Of a stretch of DNA of 64,000 bases, positions 1-14,000 are shown piece after piece. Source of the DNA: Gonapodya sp. JEL0774. Lineage: Eukaryota; Monoblepharomycota; Monoblepharidomycetes; Monoblepharidales; Gonapodyaceae. How positions within the stretch are numbered: position 1 is the stretch's first letter; the number at the start of each line of letters is the position of its first letter. The notes under the pieces are model-generated. The model saw only the letters and a list, made by a program, of their open reading frames with translations. It was not told where the DNA came from and did no database searches. A program made the position numbers and the translations under genes. Location of the stretch: the NCBI GenBank assembly GCA_027604505.1, contig JADIIX010000050.1, forward strand, positions 20,102-84,101, read 5' to 3'.

Positions 1-1033
1 CCCCCCAAGATATGGCCGGTCACTCCAACGACCCGGCCGCGCACGTGCGGGACATTCTGGCCTGTCAAGATGCCGTCGCGGAGATCAAATCGTACGTCAA
101 TGCTCACCCGGGAACGGTCATGGTCATCGTGGCGGATCATGAGACCGGGGGCATGACGCGTAAGTATGGGTGATGGTATCGTGGCGTGGAGTGGAGCGTG
201 CTTCCTGTAGTTCCCACATTGGCACTCATCGGCATTCGCACCCGATCCACCCCCGTCCCCACCCAGTCGGCCGGCAAACTACACCGGCCTACCCTACCTA
301 TCAATGGCAGCCTTCCGTCCTCCTCCCCGTTCTCAACAGCTCCGAAATCCTTGGCTCGTACCTTCTCACCCTACCCGCCACCGTTACCGACTTGAAAGCA
401 CGCCGCGCGTTCGTGGTGGACACTGTGATCAAAGCCTGGATGGGTATCACCGATGCCACCGATGACGAGATAAAGTGTCTCGTGGATCCCACGGGATTCC
501 TCCCCGTCCAACAGTGTCTGGCTGAGATGGTATCTGTGAGGGCGTTTGTGGGATGGTGAGTTGCGGTATTTGGTGGGCTGTTTGTCTTTCTACGGAGTCA
601 GCCCTGCGTAATGGTAACATATCGTCGTAACATGGAACTTCCCAGGTCCACGCATGGTCACACGGGGGTAGATGTCAATGTGAGTGGATTCGTTGACCTG
701 TTGGTTCTGCATTGTGTATTTGGTTTACTATTGAACGATCCGCTCTACAAAGCTTTATGCACACGGCCTCCAATCTGAGAAACTTCGCGGAAACCACGAG
801 AACACTGACGTTGCCAATTTCATTCGTGATTTTTTGGGGTTGTCGCTTGAACCCGTCACGGAGAAGTTGAAAAAGTACGTAGACTCGTGTATTACTTGTC
901 TAATGGTTACAAATTGCTGCATTTGATTGATATCTTACCGACATTGTGTAGCTCCATAACCCAACCTTCCACCCGTAATTTGCGCACGAACGGAGAGTCA
1001 CGGTTCAAGGAGATGCACTACCACCACGTATAG
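1..1033 (+). CDS. PHO8: Alkaline phosphatase, vacuolar Pho8 type (3' part, 5' end outside window)
   Basis: This is the C-terminal part of an alkaline phosphatase, which hydrolyses phosphomonoesters; the fungal relative Pho8 is a vacuolar membrane enzyme. Exons read 1-159, 267-555, 646-679, 753-874 and 952-1033, and every junction keeps the frame. Exon 1 gives AGHSNDPAAH and then VIVADHETGGMT, the metal-binding Asp-His block of the family. Splicing into exon 2 gives GGMTLGR, followed by a YQWQPSVLLPVLNSSE segment that resembles yeast Pho8. Exon 3 carries STHGHTGVDVN, the conserved active-site histidine motif near the C-terminus. The N-terminal half, with the membrane anchor and the phosphorylated serine, lies before the window. 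The next gene is convergent. Confidence 0.9.
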
Positions 1034-1160
1034 TTTGTGTCGGGCGCTAAAGACGACTAGAGCATTTTCTGAATTTAGTGTGATATATTTGCATATACAC
1101 AGTGTATTCGCGAGACGTATCGGAAGGTAGATGTCTCCAGTCGCGATTGGTCTGCCACTG

Positions 1161-2508
1161 TTACAACGTTTCCGCCATGAGTCTTTCGAGCCACTGCAAA
1201 AATGTTGGAGAAACATTCAAATGGAACTAAGTCCCGCTCTGCTTCGTAGTCTGATTTGTTGTGAAAACCTACCAGCCTCTCAACCCGTTTCAGAAACCCA
1301 CGAAACCCCGGCTCTGCCAATGTCGCCTTCATCCAACTCGCAAGTTCCTCGTCCGACATGCCATCCACGGGTGCTATTGGTTCGTCAACAGGAGCTCGAA
1401 CAGTTTGCCCTTGAGCACCATTACTGAGGGTCCGTAGGGATGCGGAGCTTGGAGGCAGGGACGACGTGGGTTGGGCGATGGGTGGGTGGGCGCCGGTGGC
1501 GGCCCGGACCGCGCTTGCGGCAGATTTTTGAGTGTTACTCACAGACGGCGGTACTACCAGAACGTCCGATTGGGTTTGGGAGCTCTGCTGGCCAGGTGGT
1601 TGAGGAAGGTGCCGGGGAGGGGGCCTTGGCTCGGAACCCCCAGCAGCCATGGTGGGTCTTTGATGATGGCCGGTTGGTGAATGAGGTGATGCAGAAGTGT
1701 GCTCGAGGTAAAATCCTCCCTGACTAGGATGGTTACCTGAGAATGCAGATCGCGAGGGTGATGGGCGGGAGAGTGTAGTTGGGTGACCGTAAGCGACGGG
1801 CGTGGGGTGATCGTGAAGTCTGCGGCGTTTGGAATCGTGATCGTCCTCAATTTCAGGGCCTCTCAATCGCTCTTTCCATGTCGGTTCAGTCCGTGAGGGC
1901 CTCTTCACGGGTGTGAGAGGAGGTCCGGATTCCTCTCGATCATATACTTCATCTTCAGCATGCATCACATGTCGTTCAAAGATCCCGCTGGGGTTTCCGG
2001 GAGACTGGAGTCGAGGATCTGTACTGGGTACTACCGTAGATCTACGACGCTCAAGTTGAAACCTGCCACGGGAATCTTCCGCTTGCCAATTTTGGGACAT
2101 GTGAATTGCATCACCATCTCGTGCCTTCTCAAGGACCATCACTCCGGGTACGGGGTCCGTCCAACGAATGGGCACCGCTTCGTCACGTTGTCTGTCGTCT
2201 AACAGTGTAGGTTCAAAGCGAGATGGCTGATTGCTTAGAGACTGTACACGAGGAGTAGTTGGGTGTGGTTGATCATTACCGAGAAGGGGGTAGCTGACTG
2301 CGACTGGTGTTGAAGAGCGATCAATAAGTATGCCGGGTGTTCTGGGTCTTGGAGCACCCTGGTGGGTCACTCGTTGCGGCGTAGAGGGCATTTGAGTTAC
2401 TAGGTGACCTTGAGAGTACGCCGCTTCAGATGTACTCCCATTCACAGCTCTGGGGAGCGCAAATGGTGGTTCTTGAGTGGTTCCCGCTACAAAGGGCCTT
2501 TGGGACAT
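1161..2508 (-). CDS. Hypothetical disordered protein, 422 aa, two exons
   Basis: I do not recognise this protein. It starts with MSQRPFVAGTT at 2508. About 340 residues rich in Pro, Ser, Thr, Arg and His follow, with no visible domain. The end looks folded and helical, with DGMSDEELASWMKATLAEPG near residue 385. The open frame runs on to 1075, but a GTAGGT donor after 1273 and a TTTTGCAG acceptor before 1193 remove 79 nt. The spliced end then reads KRVERLWLERLMAETL and stops at 1161, which I prefer. There are no membrane segments or signal peptide. It is convergent with the phosphatase gene and in tandem with the next small gene. It could be a nuclear or cytoskeletal regulator, but nothing in the sequence shows that. 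Confidence 0.6.
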
Positions 2509-2779
2509 CCCGCCATTTGTTCCACTAACGAAGGGGCGAAGATTTATGCTTTTCCCAACTGCGTTCGCAAAAATGGCATAGTCACTGGAGGAAAAGAACC
2601 TGATCTGGAATCGGCGGGATACTTTGGTCTAGCCAAGTGTTATCAACAGACTGGTGGTTATCACTCATTGTTCGCAATCCGCAGCATACCTTCTGACAAT
2701 TGTACTTGAATCCGATTGATAAATCCTGGAAGAATGTGGGTGAAGAAGATTCCTCCCGTGAATGATCCAGAATGACAGC

Positions 2780-3187
2780 TTAGCGTCCCACCTTGACCAG
2801 AGCCTTCAGCTGCAGTTCTTCAATTGCTTTGGCACCAAGCTCAAGCGACTCCTGAGTTGAGAATTACGTCAATATTTGTGATCGGCTGTGTGCTTTGTAG
2901 ATGATACTCACCAGAACTCTTTCATGTTCGTTCGTACCGTCTTCCGTCTCACCGACCATAACTTCCAGTTTCGCAACTCCAAACACTATCCACACTCGCT
3001 CTATATACTTTTTACCAGCACCTTCGCCGCCACCAGCTGCTGGAAAGTCTTTGTAGAAGGCCAGCGGAAGTCTTTTCAATGTACCCATCACTTTGGGTGG
3101 TCGAGAGGTTGGAGCAGTTTCTCTCTCAATCGTGGTACTCAGAGACACAGGTCCATTGATAGATCCAGATGTCAGTGGGAGAGACAT
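2780..3187 (-). CDS. Small hypothetical protein, about 115 aa
   Basis: I do not recognise this small protein. Exon 1 (2912-3187) and exon 2 (2780-2851) join through a GTGAGT donor and a CTCAG acceptor, giving 115 aa. After a polar N-terminus comes a compact, conserved-looking part: KRLPLAFYKDFPA, then a Gly-rich loop, then YIERVWIVFGVAKLEVMVG. The end is an amphipathic helix, ESLELGAKAIEELQLKALVK. The start at 3187 (MSLPLTSG) is a choice; the frame stays open to a methionine at 3271. It has no signal peptide or transmembrane helix. Gene 2 follows downstream on the same strand, and the thiolase gene is divergent. Position and splicing support a real gene, but its function is unknown. Confidence 0.55.
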
Positions 3188-3834
3188 CGCTGTGACAATG
3201 ATGTAGGTAGGCGCTATCCAATTGGCGGTATATCGACTATACACCTCATGAGCTGTGCTTTGGTGACACATGCAGCAATCTTCTCACAAAAAAAAAAAAA
3301 TACTTCAAAGGTACTAAGATATGATTTTGTGACCAATGGTTAAGTCAAACTGCGGTAAACAAAAAGTCGAAGCTTGTTGTTGTTATTCCCTCCACTTTCA
3401 AGTTCCTTTTTTCTTCCACTGTCCGTCTAATAATCGAAAGAGTTCGAACCAAAATATTTTACGTGTTCTCACGGAGAACAGTAGAATAAGTCCATGTTCA
3501 CGAAACAGTTTGAACTGAGTGCCGGGCAGGGAAACACAGCAACAAGTCTGCTCCTCGAATTTGACACATGTAGCTAAAGAATTTTCCCTTGGCAGTCTCA
3601 GTGCACCCGTTGAACTTTGCGAATGTTGCCGGCGTCATGTCATCATAAACAGACTCGGGCCATCCGTTGAGCCGATTATTGGAAAACCGACGGCAACGAA
3701 ACCGTGCTCCCGCAGTTTCCCTCCCGATTTTATCGAGAGTAGTTTCTTTCTTTGATCATACCACTTTTGCAATCTTCAATGCCTTCATTTCTAACAAAGG
3801 TGGGCCGGTTTCTGTCCAACGGATCCGCAATCAC
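3188..3834. promoter_or_regulatory. Divergent intergenic region, presumed promoters
   Basis: This 647 bp stretch lies between two divergent starts and should hold both promoters. It contains an A-run of 13 near 3289 and AT-rich patches. In-frame methionines upstream of the thiolase start (from 3667) mean the leader could be longer than drawn. I see no convincing gene in it. Confidence 0.5.
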
Positions 3835-5500
<1,666 letters not shown>

Positions 5501-5692
5501 AGGCGGTGTGGGGCAATTTTAGTGCAGGAAAAACTATAAATAAGATTGGAATTTTATCTTGAGTGGTGCGGTGAATCCGTTACAGGACCTGACGGGAGTC
5601 CTACAGGTGCCGTGTAGAAGTCTGAAAGGTGTTCTGCCGACAGACAAACATTTGATCGTACAAAATTGGCCAGGACGGGCACCCGTCTAGCG

Positions 5693-6359
5693 ATGGATGA
5701 AGACGATTTGGGAGATGCAGGAGGACCCAGTGGAGGAGCAGATGAGGAGCTCTCTCTCCCAAAAGGTGTGTTGCGCGAGTCTCTCGTCTTCGGTTTGTGA
5801 ATGATTGGTGATGCAGGGTTTTCTCAAGCGACCATGCAGAAACTTATTCAGGAGATGATGCCAAAAGATTTGCAGATGTCGAAAGAAGCCAGGGAGCTGA
5901 TCACGGAGTGCTGCGTGGGTTAGTTGAAATATGTGCTGTCACGAACGGTCAGATCATTTAAACACCTCATTGTCCAAGAATTTATCCACTTGCTGTCATC
6001 GGAAGCTAACGAGGTATGCGAAAAAGAAAACAGGAAGACGATTTCAGGTGATCATGTGCTGAAGGCTCTCAAGGTACGAGCGAACTATATGTTGTCACGC
6101 CTGAATGCATGGAAGTGATAACCATTATCATCAGGACCTCGGATTTGAAGAATACGTGTCCGAAGTCGAGGCAGTTCAGAAGGAGCACGAAAAAGACATC
6201 AAGCAACAACGCGAGCGGAGATCGAACAAACTGAAGGAATCGGACGTGTCGGAGGAAGCGCTGCTTCAACAGCAGGAGCAGCTATTCGCACTGGCGAAAG
6301 CTCGTATGGAGCAACAATTGGGACCGAGCCAAAGCGAAGATGGTGAAAGTCAAGCATGA
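5693..6359 (+). CDS. NCB2: Negative cofactor 2 beta subunit (Dr1), histone-fold transcription regulator
   Basis: NC2-beta pairs with NC2-alpha through histone folds, binds TBP on promoter DNA and blocks TFIIA/TFIIB entry. Exons 5693-5765, 5829-5918, 5979-6073 and 6135-6359 splice to 160 aa. An acidic start leads into LSLPKATMQKLIQEMMP, the typical first helix of Dr1. ITECCVEFIHLLSSEANEV and ISGDHVLKALKDLGFEEYV complete the histone fold. A basic, glutamine-rich tail (residues about 105-160) follows, as in the family. The acceptor before 5829 was chosen because it restores the family's LPKAT junction. It lies in tandem behind the thiolase gene, separated by 192 bp, and both presumably have their own promoters. 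Confidence 0.93.
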
Positions 6360-7009
6360 CATGAACATGTAGATATGTATATTCCAATTTATCTTTTTCA
6401 TTTCCCCACAAATGCCCTTTTAATTATTTTTCATCGCCCTGACACCTCTGACGCCAATTGTTTTGTTATGTGTTGCCTTGAACGATCACGATTTGTGCGC
6501 GGTCCGAACTCCATTCGTGTGATAGAGAATAATCTCAAACGTCAACCCCAATGAACGTTGCAACGGCGTACATCATTCTAAGCTTCGATCCATATAGAAT
6601 TCAAAGTTGACCTCGGACAGTGGCTGTTGTGAATCCTCCTCCTTTGGTCTCCTCTCGCCATGCTCAATGTTTGGTTTTCTTTTACAAAGAGTCATCATAC
6701 CTCTTCAAGACAGGGTTTTGTGTCACAAGATTTCGACTTCCTAATATGCGAATCGAGTTCTCCTATGACGTTCTGATGTTCTTTTCTTCACAATCATTGC
6801 TATCCTGGTCCGTGAGAACTTGAAGCTCCAACATGTTTTGCTGATCCTTTGCTATTTTCAACCGGGTTGCGATCATTCACTAAACTGTAAAGCTCGGAGA
6901 GGACCACGGCTGTTGCTAGGGGGCCGGCGGCGATAAGATAATTACTATCAGTTCTTCAAGGCGACGTTATAATGTGAGGGGAATCTTTGACGAAGAAGTG
7001 CTGGAAACT
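6360..7009. other. Convergent intergenic region, no gene seen
   Basis: This 650 bp stretch lies between the stops of two convergent genes. It is AT-rich, with T-rich tracts such as the one near 6397, and presumably holds both 3' untranslated regions. A 67-codon open frame on the plus strand (6620-6823) has no family features. I see no RNA gene or repeat. Confidence 0.5.
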
Positions 7010-8769
7010 CTACGCTAAGTATGTTTTGAGTGCATCTAATTGCTCTAAAACTGTTTTCCTACTTGTACCTCCAATCGCGTTCCTCGAGTCCACGCTCTTT
7101 TCGAAGCTCCACACATCCGATACGTCATTCTCAAACTTTGGATGAAGTGTCTTAAGATCTTCAAGCGACAGTTTATCGATAGATGTTTTCTTCTCCTCTG
7201 CCATTTTAACAGCGTAGCCTGCAACATGGTGTGTCTCACGGAAAGGAACCCCTTTCCGAACAAGGTACTCAGCCAGATCGGTTGCGAGCATGTCCGCGGA
7301 AAGGGCAGACCGCATTTCGTCTGGTTTAATCTGCAATGCGGTTAAATGAGCTCAATACACGTCAATAAACGCAAGAAGGGGGTTAATCACCTTTAGTGTC
7401 GAAAGAACCCCCGCGGTTATTTGTAGACTTCCGGTCAGCGTGTCGACGGCATCGAACATGGGCTCCTTGTCCTCTTGAAGGTCCTTGTTGTAGGTGGATG
7501 GAATGCCTTTGTACGTCATCATGAAGCCCGTCATCTGGCAATGATGATAACATTCAATTACAATGGGATCCGCAAAGAGGTTATAAGGAATACATACGTC
7601 ACCAAAAACACGCCCAGATTTTCCGCGAAGAAGTTCAAGAGAGTCTGGGTTCTTCTTTTGGGGCATCAAACTGCTTCCGGTGCTGGTCAGTTATAGGGTC
7701 AGCATTGGGACACAGCCACCAATGAAGGCTCCAGGATGTCCACTAACCTGTACGCATCTGCAAGGCTCACAAAACCAAACTCGGCGGTGCTATAAAGGAT
7801 TAGGTCTTCAGCTAGCCGACTGATGTGCACCATGGTCAGGCTGGACCAGAAAAGAAGCTCCGCAACGAAGTCTCTGTCGCTGACTGCGTACAGAGAGTTC
7901 GGCAGGACACCTGCGAAGCCAAGTTCCTGGGCTAGGAAGTCACGATCAATGTTGAAAGGATTGCCGGCAAGTGCACCAGCACCGAGGGGAAGAAGATTGT
8001 TACGATCAAGGAAAGATTGTAGGCGAAGAGCGTCTGCATGGAAAGACCATGCGTAAGAGAGAAGCCAGTGTGACCATCGGATTGGTTGTGCGCGCTAGAA
8101 ATGGAAACACGTCTCAGCTGTTGTGTGCTTCAAATGCGAATAGTTTCGACCTTCAAACGGACCTGCAAATGTGTGTAACCCGGCATCAAGACATTAATTT
8201 CACTTTCTGCACGGGCAACCAGCACTTTAATAAGCTCCTTCAAATGTCCCATTAACTTGGCCCCTTCGTCCCGGACCCAAAGCCTCATATCAGTAGCAAC
8301 TTGGTCGTTCCTGCTCCTGCCGGTGTGAAGTTTTCCAGCGATGGAGGTGCCAATGAGCTCACCGAGCCTTCTCTCATTGGCGGTATGGATGTCTTCGTCG
8401 GACTGTTCTATCTTAAATGTGCCAGAGTTCCACTCGGCAAGTACGTGATCAAGTCCTGAGACGATAGCATCCCTCTCGGTAGCGGTGATGATTCCTTGCT
8501 TCGCGATGGCACGGGCCTGTGCCTGTGATCCCCGAACATCAGCTGCATACATCCGTTTATCAAATCCAATTGAGGCATTGAATGCCTCCATCAAGGGATC
8601 AACCTAGATTTTCAAGAACAAATGAAATGGTGCATTGTAGGCCGGAGGAGTGTGAGTTGAGTGTTTCGAGTTCGGCGAGAGAAAGCAATCACAGGCTTTC
8701 CGAAGTAAACGCCATTGTGATTGCGAGATTCATCACCTTTCCATCGAAGCGTCCTCCCCAAAGAGACAT
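7010..8769 (-). CDS. ARG4: Argininosuccinate lyase
   Basis: It splits argininosuccinate into arginine and fumarate, the last step of arginine synthesis. Six exons (8737-8769, 8163-8603, 7748-8094, 7598-7682, 7391-7534, 7010-7330) join in frame to 456 aa, the usual length. The start [11 protein letters not shown] is the standard N-terminus; exon 1 codes only 11 residues. [17 protein letters not shown] is the first conserved block, and [17 protein letters not shown] holds the second. The fumarase/lyase signature [14 protein letters not shown] is reconstructed across an intron, with the flexible catalytic serine in place. [20 protein letters not shown] and the C-terminal THHVAGYAV also match the family. 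It reads toward NCB2 and lies head-to-tail after ALG6. It should be cytosolic and active. Confidence 0.96.
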
Positions 8770-8883
8770 CGCACACGTAATTTCGGGTTGAGAGCCGGTT
8801 TTGTGTCCAATTATTATAATGGTACCAACTGTGCTGCCCTGACTGTGCCGGGCCCCGGACCGAAGATATAATTCATTTATTTA

Positions 8884-10866
8884 CTATGATGTCTTTGTCT
8901 TTTCCGATTCTCCATCGCGTAACGCATACATTTGCCTCTGCCACAGCCAGGCTAAGGACACCAAAAATGACCCACATGAAATCACCACGGAAACCATTGT
9001 GAATAGGTCTGGATAGCGAGATGGAGGTGTCATGGTCCAATCAACGAGATGCAAGGCGAGCGCAGCCACGTATGTGGTCTGCCAGATCGGGGAACAATGT
9101 GGTGACAACCTGAATGCGTTCCTCTATCGCTCGCAGACATCATATACTCACAATCATTATCTTTCGAAGCAAAGGAGCATGATTTGTCGAGTTGGAGTAG
9201 GTAAATACGTTCCAATTGATGAGAAGTGCGATGTAAGGCACAGTAAGGCCATCTTTCTTGAGAAGGGGATGATACATGCTGTTTATAGGGACGCCATCAG
9301 CGTTACGGAGCCACCATCATTAGCAATCCACTTAGCGACACGCGAATCAATGACTTCACCTAAATGTCGCCATATTGACAAACCAAGCGCCAAACTGCCA
9401 TTCTTCACAATCTCCGGAGACCATGATCAAGGTAACTGGAAGCAGGGGAAGGAGAATGGTCTTTTCGTGAACTTGAAAGGAAAACAAGAAGAAGGAAAGG
9501 GAGATTGACGCCAGCGCGTAGAGAAATCGTCTTCGGCTCGGACGTCGACGCAGCAGGTCTGCGATGGGCGGTAACGAAGCAACAAGGGTAACACAAATAC
9601 TGAGGCAGAGGTTCCAGTTCTGAGCTCAAAGATATATGCGGGTAGCAAGTTGACTCACCTCAAGCGAGTCAAGACAGATATCGAGAACCAGAGGCGCAAT
9701 TTGATGAATAAGCTAACCGCACACCACACGTTGGCAACTTTATCCTCGTATAAGCCTCTTCCCACAGGAAACACGCGATGAACAATTTGTGCTAGCTGTG
9801 TTGGAAATGAGGGAACCGCAAGGAATGGTGCAAGAATCGCCGCGAACGTTCCCAGAACCGAAACTGCAAGCACCATCAAAAGTCTAGTTCTAACAGAAAT
9901 TGTTAGAAAATGCCTCTGGCAAACATCGCATTCTTGCGAACCCTGGCCGTGGTCCCATCCAGATGCACGTGCCCAGAAGATAAGCGAAGAATGCCAACGA
10001 GTAATACAACGCCATTTGTTTGAAACCAATAGCAACACAGAACCAGATGCTCCCGAGCATGAAGTTCTCGCGCGAAATCAATGCGACACCAAATAACGCA
10101 GCACCGAGCATGACGCTGTTGTACCTGTTAACAAAATGTATAGCATGCAATGTGTTCCAACAACCGTTTCGCAACTGCCTCAAACCACTCACTGAAAATG
10201 GCCATTATCTACGATGATGAGTGCTGGCTGAACAAGAATAATGAAGGCAGCAATATAGCGATTGCACCGCCCATTTGACTCGTTGTTTGCAACAAATGTC
10301 CAAACAAATGCATACACTGCTGGCACGTAAACAAGAAGTTCAGAAACAATGACAGTGTATCGCATGAATAGGCGCAGTCCGTAGGTCTCTTTGCCCCTTG
10401 ACTCATCGAGAGCAACCCACGAAGGATTAATAAGGTTTGCACTAGTTTTCGTAATGAATGGGATACATAGCACACGAATGCAAACATCTGGTAGCTCACA
10501 TTAGACCCAACATGTAACTATGATATGCCGTTACTGGAGGATAGTCAAGCCCCCAATAACCCAGGTCGTAAAAATACCATTGTGAGATTGGGAGATGCAG
10601 AGTAATTTCGAGCCAGTGGCGCTGGGCTTCGAAGTCACCAAACATGGGAGGGACATTTTGACCTGATGAATCGGGGAGTCTTTGGCGTTGATCGCGGAAA
10701 GTGAAGGGGATTCAGTGGGATCACCTGAATGAGGAAAGATCCCGACAGCGATGCGCAAATAAAGTGCGAATATCATCGAAAATAGTACGATTCTCTGCGA
10801 TGGATTTCCATTGCTGAGGGTAGCAAACAGCCTGTGTGCCAGTGGCGAGTTGATGAGGTTCGACAT
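8884..10866 (-). CDS. ALG6: Dol-P-Glc:Man9GlcNAc2-PP-dolichol alpha-1,3-glucosyltransferase
   Basis: Alg6 adds the first glucose to the lipid-linked oligosaccharide in the ER lumen, the step before Alg8. The gene starts [10 protein letters not shown] at 10866 and contains several introns. The spliced frames give [20 protein letters not shown], then [19 protein letters not shown], the hallmark luminal loop of Alg6/Alg8. The next exon has [17 protein letters not shown], then [16 protein letters not shown], and [18 protein letters not shown]. Further on are [32 protein letters not shown] and [18 protein letters not shown], all diagnostic of Alg6. Many hydrophobic helices are visible, as expected for a polytopic ER enzyme. 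The last exon ends at 8884 with a charged cytosolic tail. ALG2, of the same pathway, lies 17 kb away. Confidence 0.93.
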
Positions 10867-11020
10867 GTCATTCAGGACAACTTTTCGCTAGTGTTGCCAT
10901 CCGAACTACGGAAATATCCTCAGCAAAATTTCTACATCACCTGACTACGTTTAGCGTATTTTAAGTAGATAAGAAAAAACACCCTGCCAAGCAGGACTCG
11001 AAAGTGTCATTATGTAATTA

Positions 11021-14000
11021 TCAACGCTGGGAGGTGAGTCTGCGACTCCCGTTGGTCTTCACGGTGGAGTGAGGACCGTCCACAACATTCAGTACTCCAT
11101 TCAAAAACAAGTCAAGTTTTTTCTGGGGCTGAAATGGCACGAAACTATCAACGACAGGATCCTTGAAACACCTAACACAAGGGAAACCTACCGTGCCCTC
11201 AACTTCTGCGAGTCTACGCACTTTGTTGATATCAGGAATTGGTGTCAGAGGTCGGCGTTCCGGTGTTTGTGGGTTCCACTCAGGTAAGTTAAAGGCTCCC
11301 AACTTAGCTTCGTGTGCTTTAACAAAGCGCTCCATGGTCCGTGACTGATTTTCGGCATCAGTCTGGTTCTGTGACAGCACATCAAGAGTTGCAGCGGATT
11401 GGGAGAGGCTTGCTTCTGCTTCACGCAGCAACCGACCAACCCTCTCTACTTCCGCGTCCTTCTCCTGTAATAGTGTCCGCGCAGTATGGAGTTCCGCCTG
11501 CAAAGAAGCATTTGCTCGTTCGGCGATTGAAAGCTGTGTAGCTAGCAATTGTATCTGCTGGACATGCAGAGCGATCGTTTTGTTAAGCTCTGCAACACTT
11601 GAGTTCAACTTCTGATTCTCGCTCTTGAGCTCCATCTCAACAAGGTCCACGTCTCTCATTTTATCCACCAAAGAAACGTTCTCTTTTTGAAGGCATTCAA
11701 TCTCGGTTCTTTGTTTATCAATAAACTGTTGGGAATCAGCTTCAAGAAGATCACTCCTCGCAACAATGTTGGTTGCTTTCGAAGCGTGCGAAGTCTCCAT
11801 CTCCTCTTTCTGGTCCTTTAGTGACTGATCATCCAGTAGATTGCGTTCGTACGCTGTGTCAACAAAGGATGGCTTACCCCGCATTGCATAGCCGGAGGGT
11901 GTTTGAGTCGCGAAAGGCATAAACAGTCCCATCGCACTAGTGTTTATTCCGGATGTCAAACCAGGTGTTGCCAATTCCCGTGACGTGGAACTTGCAGCTG
12001 GTGTGCCGAATGGGGGCGAATTTAACAATGGGGAGTTCCCAGGTTCGTTGCAATACAGCTGTTCTGACGATTCCCAAAGTCCCAGCACGCGGTCGTCCTC
12101 AGCGTCATGAGGCTCCTTCGGCGACTCAGAAGAGGTGGTCCCCGATTCTCCTGGAGCCTCCAGGTTTATCGACGAATCATAGTCGCCGCTGAACTGAACA
12201 GCTGGAAGAATGGGGGAACCTGCCTGAATGCCCGTAAATGTTTCCTCAAAAGATATTTGGTCGTTTTGGATCTCCAAATGATCATCAACGGCATCGACGA
12301 CAATTCTATTGGTGATATCCAGATCCTACAGAGACACATATTACCAAGGGAAGCCTTTAAAAAACAAGAAAACGAGCTCACCACTTGTACCACCTTTTCG
12401 ATCAATGTGCCTTGCTGAAGAGAACTTCGCGTATCTTCATGAGCAACCTTGAAGGTCTGAGACGTGTTTTCGATGCGTTTGGATTCCGACGAAGCTTCGT
12501 CCTGATCTTTCATGATGCTTTCCAAGTCTTCTTTGTCTCCGTACTGTCCCATGCTCTCCGAATTGCTGGATTTGTTGAGATTCGAGCCCATGGTCTCATT
12601 GCCAACTAAGTCAAGCTCTTGCGCAGAAAGGAGCTCTATCGAGTCCTCAAAGTTCGGAAGACCGATGTCAGTCGAAAATGGGTTGTCCAATGCTGGCAAG
12701 TGGGGATTAATGTTCTGTACTGTCGGGGTTTTCATGGCATCAACCATTGGTACTGGAAAGGGTCGCGCTGTCGGTGTCCGCAGATCGGAGCCTTCGGGTG
12801 ACATGGTCATATCAGATTGAATGCTGCTTCCTGCATGATTTATCATAGCCGGTTGTAGTTGTGTCGTTGGCGTCAGCAGAATGGAGGGAACACGTGCGCG
12901 GGGAATGGATCTCCGTTCACTCGGAGCACCGTTTGAATATTTCCGTGTGACGACTGCATCCTCATCACCTCTCGTTCCACTCAATATGCGGGGCATAACG
13001 GGTGTCACCGCGACGTAACTCGAAGATTTTTGACTCAACAATGAGGTCGGTGTACTTGCAAGGTTGTGCGGTGCTTTGAAACTTAGAGACTCGGGAGCTG
13101 AAGGTCCTATAATCGGTGTCCGAGACTCGACTTCATCAACAACCTCGAAAACACTGATGCCAGTAACGGGGGCGTTGGGTGTCTGTGTCAGTGCAGGAAA
13201 CTGTAGTGTACCAGGTGCAATATCAATTGTGACATCCTCAAGGACAATCCTGCGTTGATCGACAGTTATGCCCAGCTCATTTTCGTCCATTGCACGGTCA
13301 AAATCTGAATGCTCGTCGGTTGATTCCTCCGAGTGGTCAATGAAATGGTTTTCTTGTGTAGATTTGTCGTTGATTGATGAGTGAACAGTATCCGAGTGAC
13401 CGGTCGACCTGCTCAGCTGTTAAACGTCAACACGACAACCATTCGAAGGGTTGTTCGTTAGGTCCCGTGATATCAGTATGCGATCGCACTCTGTCGATTC
13501 AAACTCACAATACTTCCCCGATCCCCTGTCCCGGCATCCCGTTCTAGAGTGTCCCAGTCGGCCACTTCACGAAGCATGAGTTGCCTAAGGCATCTCCTCT
13601 GAGAAGAGCTCAGTGCGTACAAGTTTGCGAAGAAGGCTTCAGGATTCCCTCGGTAAACGACGCTCATGGCTCTTCGAGTTGCCTCTTTTACTGCGGAGTC
13701 CTGATCAGTTGCAAGCGCTCCCAGTCGAGTGACAAGGAATCGAGCGTCTACGATTGCATTGAAGATAAAACCAGCAATAGACGCAGAAGCGGTTTAGGCA
13801 GATTCGGACTTGTAACGTGGAGAGCATAACTTACGGGAACCAGCCCAACCTTCAGCTCTCCCAATCGCGTCTGCAGCCATTTCCACGACGCCCACGCGTA
13901 CCTTTGCGTTCTTTGCGACATCTGGCACTCCGAGAGCTCCGAGAGCAGCGATTACAATATCGTCGGCACCGCATCGGCCTACTGCCTCCAAGACAGAAGC

